Positions 42,120-49,787 of a stretch of DNA of 64,000 nucleotides are shown one piece after another. Source of the DNA: Desulfurellaceae bacterium bin18 (GTDB taxonomy: Bacteria; Desulfobacterota; Binatia; Bin18); assembly GCA_002238415.1 (NCBI GenBank), contig MPMI01000028.1, positions 1-64,000 on the forward strand, given 5' to 3'. The notes below the pieces were generated by a model that saw only the letters and a program-made list of their open reading frames with translations, searched no databases and was not told the DNA's origin. Position 1 is the stretch's first letter. Each line of letters begins with the position of its first letter. The position numbers and the translations under genes are program-made.

Positions 42120-43163
42120 GTGACGCAGCCCACTGTTGCCATCCAACCTGATCGCATTCTCATCCTTCTCTTTGGGGCAATTGGGGATGTGACCCGAGCG
42201 CTGCCTTTGCTCACCCGAGTCCGGCGGGGCTATCCACAAGCGCATATTGCCTGGGCGGTAGAGCCAGCGTCAGCTCCTTTGCTTGAAGCGCACCCTGCCC
42301 TCAATGAGATATTAATCTATGACCGATCTCAAGGGCCTCGACAGTTTTGGCCCTTTCTCCAAACGATCCGGGCTAAACAGTTTGATCTGGTCCTGGACCT
42401 GCAACGCCATGCCAAGAGTGGTCTGGTCAGTCTCTGGTCGCAGGCACCGGTTCGGATGGGGTTTCATCGTCAGAATACAAAAGAAGGCAATTGGCTATGT
42501 AATACCCACACGATTGATCCCGTTCCAGACTTTTCGCTCAAACTTTGGCAATATCTATGCTTCGCGGACGCGCTGGGTCTTCCCGACAACGGGGTAGCCT
42601 TTGACCTCCGGCTGCGGGAAGAAGAAGAGCGGCATATCGACGCCTTACTCGCCGACACCCCACGTCCGTATGTCACCTTTTTTCTTGGCTCGCGCTGGCC
42701 AAGTCGGTTCTGGTTTCCAACGGCAACCGCTCAGGTGGCACGGACCCTTCAGCAAGAGTATGATATGGGCACTGTGTTGATTGGAGGGCCGGGAGAGGTA
42801 GTGTTTGCGAGCCAAGTCAGCACCGCGCTGGGAGAAACCAAAGCGACGGATTTGAGTGGGGAAACGAGTGTGCGTGATCTGATCGGTATTTTTTCGCGGG
42901 CCCGGCTCGGCATTGGACCGGATTCAGGCCCCATGCATATTGCAGCAGCAGTTGGAACACCCGTGATTTCCTTGTGGGGCGCCACCAGCCCTATCCGCTC
43001 GGCCCCATGGGGTTCGGAAGATTTTGTTCTGCGCGGACCGGCATCGTGTAGTCCGTGTTATACGCGAGACTGTAGAATTCAGCGGACGTGCATGCAGCGC
43101 ATTACCCCCGAGCAAGTACTTGAGAAGGCGCGCGCCATCCTCGATCGTGGCCAGCTGACATAA
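42120..43163 (+). CDS. glycosyltransferase family 9, heptosyltransferase-like
   Basis: A 347-residue GT9 protein. It has LILLFGAIGDVTRALPLL, FFLGSRWPSRFW at the donor-binding loop, and GIGPDSGPMHIAAAVGTPVI with the conserved acidic pair. The Cys-rich tail (CSPCYTRDCRIQRTC) resembles that of the other GT9 in this block. It may be heptosyltransferase I or a further core transferase. It starts at GTG 42120, after a 111-base gap that could hold a secondary promoter, though none is clear. Confidence 0.87.
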   Translation: MTQPTVAIQPDRILILLFGAIGDVTRALPLLTRVRRGYPQAHIAWAVEPASAPLLEAHPALNEILIYDRSQGPRQFWPFLQTIRAKQFDLVLDLQRHAKSGLVSLWSQAPVRMGFHRQNTKEGNWLCNTHTIDPVPDFSLKLWQYLCFADALGLPDNGVAFDLRLREEEERHIDALLADTPRPYVTFFLGSRWPSRFWFPTATAQVARTLQQEYDMGTVLIGGPGEVVFASQVSTALGETKATDLSGETSVRDLIGIFSRARLGIGPDSGPMHIAAAVGTPVISLWGATSPIRSAPWGSEDFVLRGPASCSPCYTRDCRIQRTCMQRITPEQVLEKARAILDRGQLT

Positions 43164-43200
43164 GCACGGCCCAGGAATCAGCGTCAACCGGTATATCTAT

Positions 43201-44445
43201 ATGAATCGTCCTAATATCCTCTTTCTCTTAATTGACTGTTTACGCGCAGACGCCGTTGTCGGCAATGACCGAGGCGCGCGTACGCCGACTCTGGATCGTC
43301 TTGTTCGCTCCGGTGTGGCCTGTACGCAGGCCATAGCCTCGGCTTCGTCGACAACGCCCTGCGTGGCCAGCCTGCTGACGGGGACCTACTCTTTCGTGCA
43401 CGGTATTCGTTCAATTTTCGGTCTGAAGCTGAATCCGTCAGTCCTGTCTTTGGCCGACGCCTTCCGGGCGCAGGGCTACCACACCTGGGCGGAAGTGAGT
43501 GGCCCACTCTTTCCTGAGACCGATCTGGATCGCGGTTTTGACGTCTATCACTTTCGAGAGGGGTCAGCCTATCTGTCCACCTCTTGGGGTACGGATTTTC
43601 GGCAGCGCCTGCAAGGCCTGACGGCACGGCAACCGTGGTTCGGCTTTTTACACTTGTGGGAACTGCATCATCACCGTCATATCCTGCCGGCTTTCCGAGG
43701 CCGGGCCTACGGCCGAAATCGCTACGAGCGTGCGCTCTCGTGTCTGGATGTCGAGTTGGACAGACTGCTGGCCGCGCTTCCTGAGAATATCCTGGTCGTG
43801 GTGCATGGCGACCACGGCGAACATGTCGTCAGGACCGACCTCCAATACCGTTGGTATCGCCTCGTGCGTGACTTATCCGGACGTAAAACCATCAAGCGCG
43901 AAGGGCATGAGATGGACGTTTCTGAGGATCTCGTCCGTGTGCCGCTGGTCTTTTCTATGGTGGGAGCCGGGGCAGACGCCCTCCGCCTGCCGATGGGCAA
44001 ACGCGTCCCTCAACTCGTCCGCCAGATCGACGCCCTGCCTACCCTGCTGGACCTCGTTGGCGCCCCAGTCCCAAGTGGGATTCCTGGCGTCAGTATCAAA
44101 CCGGCGCTACTGGATGATACCCCTCTCGGCCTGGAGGCATATATTGAAGCGTTTTTGCGCGTTCGTTCAGATCCGCGCGATCAGCAGGTCGGTTGGCGTA
44201 CGCCCGAGTGGAAATACATCTACGCCCCCAACAATCCGCAGATTCCGGCAGAGCTGTATAACCTCCCGAACGATCCTTCGGAACAGTACAACTTGGCCGA
44301 CCAACGCCAAGATATAGTCGGGCTGCTTCAGCACCGGATTGAGGATATCCGACGCGGCCCGCTTGCCGCAACACCGGAGTTCGTCATGTCAGAGACCGAA
44401 AAAGCCGACCTGGAAAAGCGTCTGACCGATCTCGGCTATATGTAG
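43201..44445 (+). CDS. alkaline-phosphatase-superfamily (sulfatase-fold) enzyme with Thr at the nucleophile place
   Basis: A 414-residue PF00884-type protein. Metal-binding Asp residues are in NILFLLIDCLRAD, a metal His pair is in VVHGDHGEHV, and KREGHEMDVSED and a C-terminal ELYNLPNDPSEQYNLAD follow. The active-site stretch reads TTPCVASLLTG (residues 51-61). The C/S-x-P-x-R site needed for formylglycine sulfatases is missing. A Thr sits at the nucleophile place, as in phosphoethanolamine or glycerol-phosphate transferases and some phosphodiesterases. In the LPS block it may therefore transfer or remove a phospho-group on the core. No membrane anchor is present. Confidence 0.82.
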   Translation: MNRPNILFLLIDCLRADAVVGNDRGARTPTLDRLVRSGVACTQAIASASSTTPCVASLLTGTYSFVHGIRSIFGLKLNPSVLSLADAFRAQGYHTWAEVSGPLFPETDLDRGFDVYHFREGSAYLSTSWGTDFRQRLQGLTARQPWFGFLHLWELHHHRHILPAFRGRAYGRNRYERALSCLDVELDRLLAALPENILVVVHGDHGEHVVRTDLQYRWYRLVRDLSGRKTIKREGHEMDVSEDLVRVPLVFSMVGAGADALRLPMGKRVPQLVRQIDALPTLLDLVGAPVPSGIPGVSIKPALLDDTPLGLEAYIEAFLRVRSDPRDQQVGWRTPEWKYIYAPNNPQIPAELYNLPNDPSEQYNLADQRQDIVGLLQHRIEDIRRGPLAATPEFVMSETEKADLEKRLTDLGYM

Positions 44446-44459
44446 GGAAGCCCGTCGTT

Positions 44460-46118
44460 GTGAGCGTTACGAGTTCTGCAAGAACGACTTTGCCCGTCAT
44501 TATCTATTCACACCTGGACGCTGCGCGAGTCACCGACCTCGTTTCTTCACAGCCAACCCATTGGCAGTGCACCCGTATTCTCAAACAGGACGTGGGCACG
44601 ACCGTAACGCTCATGTCCGACTCAATCCAGTCAGTCGTTGTCAAACATCACCGGCTGACACGCTGGCGTCGTCGTGCGGATGCCTTGATCCATGGCTCCC
44701 CGGCCCGCCGGTCGTGGCGTGGAGCACTATTATTACAGACGTATGGCTTTCCCGTTCCTCAACCATTGGCCGTTGTGGAGAAGCGGAAAGCTGGCTTGGT
44801 GCAGGAAAGTGTCTATATCAGCCAAGCGCTGCCGCATCCCCCACTTTCGGACTATTGGCGGGAATCCGCGCCCCACTGGTCTGTGGCGCAACGTCGTCTC
44901 TTTCTTCGCGAACTGGCTCTCTTCGTGCGATCTTTTCATGCGGCCGGTCTGTATAGCGGAGATCTGAGAGACGCCAACCTCCTCGTGGAAGAATGCGACG
45001 AACAGCAGGGCCCGAGGTGGCGGTTTTGCCTGGTTGATCTTGATCGCATCAAATACGATTCGAGCCTAGGGCTACGGCGACGCGTCAAAAATCTGGTGCA
45101 GCTCGATCGGACTATAGGCCGTCGAGCCCGGAAGACCGAGCGGCTGTTCTTTTTGTATGCCTATCTTGGTCCTTCGCTGCCATCAGCCAAGCAGCGCCGA
45201 GTCTTGCTCGAAAAATTGCAGTCTGTGCGTCATCAGAAAGACCGCGAATACGCCAAACGAAAACGGTGTCGCACGGTGTCTGGAGCAAACGAACAGCCAC
45301 TCGGCGCTCCCCGGCGCCCCGTCTCGTGCTGTATTGTCTGCTTTAATGAGGAGCAGGTTATTCAACGCTGTCTTGAAAGCGTCAAGTGGTGCGACGAGAT
45401 CATTGTGGTTGACTCATTTTCCACCGATAAGACCCTAGAGATCTGTCAAGACTATTCGACTCGTATCATTCAGCGTGCGTGGCCGGGCTATGTTGAGCAA
45501 AAACGGTTTGCCCTCTCTCAGGCAAGCTATGAGTGGATACTTAACATTGATGCTGATGAAGAAGTCAGTCCGCTCCTTCAGAATGAGATTCAGGCGGTGT
45601 TGCAACGGGATGACCCCGCAGTCGACGGCTTTTACATACCGCGTCTCGTCCACTATTTAGGCCGCTGGTGGTGGCACGGCTGGTACCCGAGCTATCGGCT
45701 TCGGCTCTTTCGGAAACACAAGGTCAGGTGGGGAGGTGTCGATCCCCATGAGAAAGTGCTCCTGCATGGCCGCTCCGAGCGCCTGAGCGGCAACCTCCAT
45801 CACTATACCTACACCGATATCAGTGACCATCTCCGCACCGTAAACAGCCTGACAGATATCTCGTCCCGCGAGCTGAGTCTGCGGAAGCGCCAGAGGCATC
45901 TGAGCGACGTCTTGTTGCGCCCATTATGGCGCTTCCTGAGTTTTTATTTTCTCCGCGGCTGTATCAGAGACGGACTTCCCGGCCTCTTTGTTGCTGTGAC
46001 CTCGGCCTTCTACGTTTTCCTGAAATATGCCAAGCTGTGGGAGCAGGCCTCAGATCCTACGCAGCACTCGACCCGGAACACTTCTCATGACACGCCGGTT
46101 ACGGATCCTGCACGTTGA
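44460..46118 (+). CDS. fusion of an LPS kinase domain and a GT2 glycosyltransferase
   Basis: A 552-residue two-domain protein. Residues about 10-260 form a WaaP/KdkA-like kinase: the catalytic loop is YSGDLRDANLLVE (166-173, Gly where His is usual) and the metal-binding element LVDLDRIKY (191-196). Residues about 287-540 form a GT2 domain of the WaaE/KdtX type: VSCCIVCFNEEQVIQRCL, the D-x-D in LNIDADEEV (361-368), and the tail FVAVTSAFYVFLKYAKLWEQ. Kinase and transferase would act on the same inner-core region. It starts at GTG 44460, with GGGAAG upstream. The next gene starts inside its last 32 bases. Confidence 0.87.
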   Translation: MSVTSSARTTLPVIIYSHLDAARVTDLVSSQPTHWQCTRILKQDVGTTVTLMSDSIQSVVVKHHRLTRWRRRADALIHGSPARRSWRGALLLQTYGFPVPQPLAVVEKRKAGLVQESVYISQALPHPPLSDYWRESAPHWSVAQRRLFLRELALFVRSFHAAGLYSGDLRDANLLVEECDEQQGPRWRFCLVDLDRIKYDSSLGLRRRVKNLVQLDRTIGRRARKTERLFFLYAYLGPSLPSAKQRRVLLEKLQSVRHQKDREYAKRKRCRTVSGANEQPLGAPRRPVSCCIVCFNEEQVIQRCLESVKWCDEIIVVDSFSTDKTLEICQDYSTRIIQRAWPGYVEQKRFALSQASYEWILNIDADEEVSPLLQNEIQAVLQRDDPAVDGFYIPRLVHYLGRWWWHGWYPSYRLRLFRKHKVRWGGVDPHEKVLLHGRSERLSGNLHHYTYTDISDHLRTVNSLTDISSRELSLRKRQRHLSDVLLRPLWRFLSFYFLRGCIRDGLPGLFVAVTSAFYVFLKYAKLWEQASDPTQHSTRNTSHDTPVTDPAR

Positions 46119-47205
46119 CCCAGAACGGAACTGGGGAGGCGGAGAGGTCCAAGTGCTGGGTCTGACCCGCTACCTCCACCGAGTTGGCCATGTCTCCCAC
46201 GTTGCAACTCCGCTGCACGGCGTCCTAGCCCAGCGCCTCCAGCACGACCACCTCGCCGTTCAGCCTCTCTCGGTCCGTAATCATCTTGATGGCCTGGCGG
46301 GTTGGCGGCTGCGCCGTCTGGTCTGTAGAGAACACTACGACCTGGTGCATTTTCATACGGCCAGAGCCCATACCCTCAGCCCTTGGCTCCACGCCCTGCC
46401 AGTTTGCCGCCTAGTCACGCGTCGGATGGATTATCCGATCAAGACGGGCTGGTGGAGTCGGCTTCTGTATGGCAGCCAAGTTGACATGATCATCGCGATC
46501 TCCTCAAGCGTGGCGACCGTACTGGGAACCGCGCATGTTTCCGATAGGGCTATCCGTATCATCCCGAGCGGGATTGACACCAAGCAGTTTCGGCCAACTG
46601 CCGCCCAACGCAGGGCTATTCGACGCCAATACGGACTCGGCGAGGATACTACGGTTATTCTCACGGCCGGTGCGCTGACGCAGCGGAAGTCGCCTCACAC
46701 ACTGATCGAAGCAGCCGCCCAACTCCACTCCAGCCGTCAGCAAGGAGTGCCATCCCTACATTACCTCGTCTGTGGAGATGGACCACTCCGACAGGAATTA
46801 GAAGCCCGTGTGCGTGCGCTTGGCCTAGCTTCCGTGTTTCACTTTGCTGGATTCTGTCGAGACGTGCCCGCGTATCTAGCTGCCGCAGACATCTTTGTCC
46901 ATACTCCTGTCCGGGAAGGTTTGGGCGTCGCCGTTATTGAAGCGCTGGCGGCGGGTCTCCCTGTGGTGGCAAGTCAGGTTGGTGGTATTCCTGAGCTCAT
47001 AACCGATAGAGAAACTGGTCTCCTGATACCAGCCCAGGATCCCTCAGCCTTACGTAACGCTCTCCTCCAGTACACGCACCGTCCAGACTGGGCGAAGACT
47101 TTAGGCATCCAGGGACAAGCCAAAGTCCGGACGTCTTTTGATATCGAGACAACGGCGCGCGCCAATGAAGCCCTCTATTACGAACTCCTGGCTCCAGCAC
47201 CGTGA
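46087..47205 (+). CDS. glycosyltransferase family 4 protein
   Basis: A 372-residue GT-B enzyme. The N-terminal half has ILHVDPERNWGGGEVQVLG with the Gly-rich acceptor loop. The C-terminal half holds VILTAGALTQRKSPHTLI, VCGDGPLRQELEAR, FAGFCRDVPAYLAAADIFV, and the donor-phosphate E-x7-E motif in REGLGVAVIEALAAGLPVV. The sugar is unknown, likely hexose for LPS core extension. ATG at 46087 lies inside the end of the kinase-GT2 fusion gene. Confidence 0.9.
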   Translation: MTRRLRILHVDPERNWGGGEVQVLGLTRYLHRVGHVSHVATPLHGVLAQRLQHDHLAVQPLSVRNHLDGLAGWRLRRLVCREHYDLVHFHTARAHTLSPWLHALPVCRLVTRRMDYPIKTGWWSRLLYGSQVDMIIAISSSVATVLGTAHVSDRAIRIIPSGIDTKQFRPTAAQRRAIRRQYGLGEDTTVILTAGALTQRKSPHTLIEAAAQLHSSRQQGVPSLHYLVCGDGPLRQELEARVRALGLASVFHFAGFCRDVPAYLAAADIFVHTPVREGLGVAVIEALAAGLPVVASQVGGIPELITDRETGLLIPAQDPSALRNALLQYTHRPDWAKTLGIQGQAKVRTSFDIETTARANEALYYELLAPAP

Positions 47206-47223
47206 GCGACTGAAAGGATCGCT

Positions 47224-48237
47224 ATGAAGCCCCCATTTTCTCATCGACGTCAGTCGTTCCGCAAACTTGCCTCCATACTACCACGCTTCTCAGGCGTGCG
47301 GGTACTGGTCATTGGCGACCTTATGCTCGATCGTTACATTTGGGGCCAGGTCAACCGCATCTCACCCGAAGCACCGGTGCCTGTTGTACGGGTCACGCGA
47401 GAGAGCCTACACGCCGGAGGAGCTGGGAATGTGGTGACCAATATCCGCGCCCTGGGCGGTAGTGTGACGGTCTGTGGCGTCGTAGGTAAAGACCAGGCGG
47501 GCCGACTCCTGCGAGAAGCATTGCGGAAACACGGCGCAGGCGTCGAGGGGATTGTCACCTGTATTCCGTATGAAACGATTAGCAAAACCCGTATCATTGC
47601 TCACAGCCAGCAAGTCGTCCGACTCGACCGTGACCCGAGCGATAGCCCGAGCGCGCGCGTACGCTCGCGCCTGCGGACCTTTATCCAGCGACATATACAC
47701 GACTTTGATGTCTGCGTGGTGTCGGACTATGGCAAAGGACTGATTGAGGCCGATCTGCTCGACCTGTTGGCCACGCTACGGACACAACTGGACTTCGTCT
47801 ACGTGATCGATCCGAAACGCCGAAATTTCGTTCATTATCGCGGCGCGAGTCTAATCAAGCCCAATAAAGAAGAAGCGGGACAAGCCACGCAGATCGACAT
47901 TGTGAACGATGTCGCCTTGCAACAGGCCGGTACCCAACTTCTCGATCTGTGGGGCGCGGATGCCGTTCTTGTTTCTCGTGGTGAAGAAGGCATGAGCTTA
48001 TTTCAACCAGATCGGCGCGCAGCCCATTTCTCAACCACCGCCCGTGAGGTCTTTGACGTCACCGGGGCAGGCGACACCGTCATTGCCGTGTGTGCGCTCG
48101 CCCTCGGGGCCGGTGCCAGACTCGAAGCCGCCACTATTCTCGCCAACCATGCGGCTGGAGTCGTTGTCGGTAAAGTCGGCACGGCAACCGTTAATCTGAA
48201 AGAATTGAAAGCAGCATTAAGGACCCCCCAGCCATGA
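47224..48237 (+). CDS. D-glycero-beta-D-manno-heptose-7-phosphate kinase (HldE N-terminal-domain type)
   Basis: A 337-residue PfkB-family kinase equal to the kinase half of HldE/RfaE. It has LVIGDLMLDRYIWGQVNRIS, APVPVV, the sugar-binding HAGGAGNVVTNI, IDPKRRN, LIKPNKEEAG, and the anion hole with catalytic Asp in DVTGAGDTVIAV. It phosphorylates heptose-7-phosphate at C1 in ADP-heptose synthesis. The nucleotidyltransferase half is a separate gene at 52301-52780 on the other strand. The stop overlaps the yicC start by 4 bases. Confidence 0.93.
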   Translation: MKPPFSHRRQSFRKLASILPRFSGVRVLVIGDLMLDRYIWGQVNRISPEAPVPVVRVTRESLHAGGAGNVVTNIRALGGSVTVCGVVGKDQAGRLLREALRKHGAGVEGIVTCIPYETISKTRIIAHSQQVVRLDRDPSDSPSARVRSRLRTFIQRHIHDFDVCVVSDYGKGLIEADLLDLLATLRTQLDFVYVIDPKRRNFVHYRGASLIKPNKEEAGQATQIDIVNDVALQQAGTQLLDLWGADAVLVSRGEEGMSLFQPDRRAAHFSTTAREVFDVTGAGDTVIAVCALALGAGARLEAATILANHAAGVVVGKVGTATVNLKELKAALRTPQP

Positions 48238-49109
48238 AAAGTATGACCGGATTTGGGAACAGGAGTCTCGCCTTTTCGGGCGGACGGGCGACGGTTGATA
48301 TCCGTGCGGTCAATCACCGTTTTCTCGAAATCAAACTCCACCTGCCCCGCGGCTTTCTGGCACTTGAGGATGAATTGCGAGCCCTAGTTGCCGCCCAGGT
48401 GAAGCGTGGGCGGATTGAAGTCTTCCTCACGCTCTCAGGACAGGCAGCGCGCTCGTATTCAGTTGTTCCCAATATTAAGCTCGCGCGAGCGTATCTACAG
48501 GCTGCGAAGGAACTCAAGGATGTGCTCGACCTCGGTGGAGATCTTACTATCCAGTTTTTTATGTCCCGGCCAGAAGTATTCCAGGTCGCCGAAGCGCACC
48601 AGCCTTCCAACGCCGAAATTGAGGCGTCAAAGAAAGCGCTGCAAGGTGCCCTCACTGCACTGGAGCGACACCGTCGACGTGAAGGGAAATTTTTGCAACG
48701 TGATCTCCGGAAGCGGATTGCCACTCTTGAAAAAATACGTCGGGATGTCGGGCGGCGCAGCGCGCGCACTCAACAGGCCACGCGCCAGAAATTGGCAGAC
48801 AAGGTCACCGCGCTCTTACCCCATCTCGACGCTGAACGACGGCGCGTTCTCCAAGATGTGGCGAGTCTGGCCCAAAAGAGCGATATCACTGAGGAATGTG
48901 TCCGGCTCCAAAGCCACTTCGGCGCGTTCTCTGATCTCCTCCGACTGGCCGAACCGGTTGGGAAACGGATGGACTTTCTCCTCCAAGAGATGCAACGCGA
49001 GATTAACACGATCGGTGCAAAGGCAGATGATGCGTCCATTCGTCATCTCGTCGTCCAAGCCAAGGAAGAGGTGGAAAAAATTCGCGAACAAGTGCAAAAT
49101 ATAGAATAA
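48234..49109 (+). CDS. YicC-family endoribonuclease
   Basis: A 291-residue YicC/YloC protein. The N-terminal domain opens MKSMTGFGNRSLAFSGGRATV with the conserved VDIRAVNHRFLEIKLHLP. The C-terminal DUF1732 part has EECVRLQSHFGAF, GKRMDFLLQEMQREINTIG and the terminal VVQAKEEVEKIREQVQNIE. YicC proteins are endoribonucleases that affect mRNA turnover. The usual yicC-gmk order is kept, with a 3-base gap. Confidence 0.93.
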   Translation: MKSMTGFGNRSLAFSGGRATVDIRAVNHRFLEIKLHLPRGFLALEDELRALVAAQVKRGRIEVFLTLSGQAARSYSVVPNIKLARAYLQAAKELKDVLDLGGDLTIQFFMSRPEVFQVAEAHQPSNAEIEASKKALQGALTALERHRRREGKFLQRDLRKRIATLEKIRRDVGRRSARTQQATRQKLADKVTALLPHLDAERRRVLQDVASLAQKSDITEECVRLQSHFGAFSDLLRLAEPVGKRMDFLLQEMQREINTIGAKADDASIRHLVVQAKEEVEKIREQVQNIE

Positions 49110-49112
49110 CGT

Positions 49113-49787
49113 ATGCTGGACGATGCCGATCAACGCGTAAGCTTCTCTCGGCGTGGGATTCTTCTGATCCTGTCAGCCCCCTCTGGGGCTGGGAAAACCA
49201 CCCTGGCGCATAAACTGATTGCGAGAACGGCCAACCTCGGTTGGTCGATTTCGCATACCACTCGACCGCGCCGAGTAGGGGAAGTCGACGGCGAGGACTA
49301 TCACTTTGTGAGTGAGGCGACTTTTCTTTCGCTTCGGGCTCAGAGGGCCTTTGCCGAATGGGCACAGGTTCACACAGCCTACTACGGTACGACGCGCACG
49401 ACTATTGAGAGTACACTCCGCATGGGTCGAGACCTCGTGTTGGACATTGATGTCCAAGGGGCTGAACAGCTCAAGTCATGTTACCCAGAGGCCGTGCTCG
49501 TTTTTATCCTACCGCCCTCGTGGCAAACACTGGAAGACCGCCTCCGCGCGCGGGGGACAGACGAGGAAGCGGCTATTACGCAGCGCATTCGACGTGCGCA
49601 GGAAGAGACGCGGGAGTTAGCCCGTTATGACTATTGCGTCATCAACGATCAGCTCGAGTCCAGCGTCGCCGCGTTACAGGCCATTCTCTGTGCAGAAAGA
49701 ATCCGCGTATCACGCCTGGACCTCTCCCCCCTGCGTATCGATTCGGCTCCCTCAAAGTGCGACGCACCACCCATAGGAACCGGATGA
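49113..49787 (+). CDS. gmk: guanylate kinase
   Basis: A 224-residue guanylate kinase. The P-loop is LILSAPSGAGKTTLA, the GMP-binding segment is SHTTRPRRVGEVDGEDYHFV, and TTRTTIE and LVLDIDVQGAEQL follow. The C-terminal extension past residue 190 is a little longer than in short forms. It phosphorylates GMP to GDP. It lies between yicC and the Rel gene; the usual rpoZ between them is absent here. The stop overlaps the rel start by 4 bases (ATGA). Confidence 0.95.
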   Translation: MLDDADQRVSFSRRGILLILSAPSGAGKTTLAHKLIARTANLGWSISHTTRPRRVGEVDGEDYHFVSEATFLSLRAQRAFAEWAQVHTAYYGTTRTTIESTLRMGRDLVLDIDVQGAEQLKSCYPEAVLVFILPPSWQTLEDRLRARGTDEEAAITQRIRRAQEETRELARYDYCVINDQLESSVAALQAILCAERIRVSRLDLSPLRIDSAPSKCDAPPIGTG

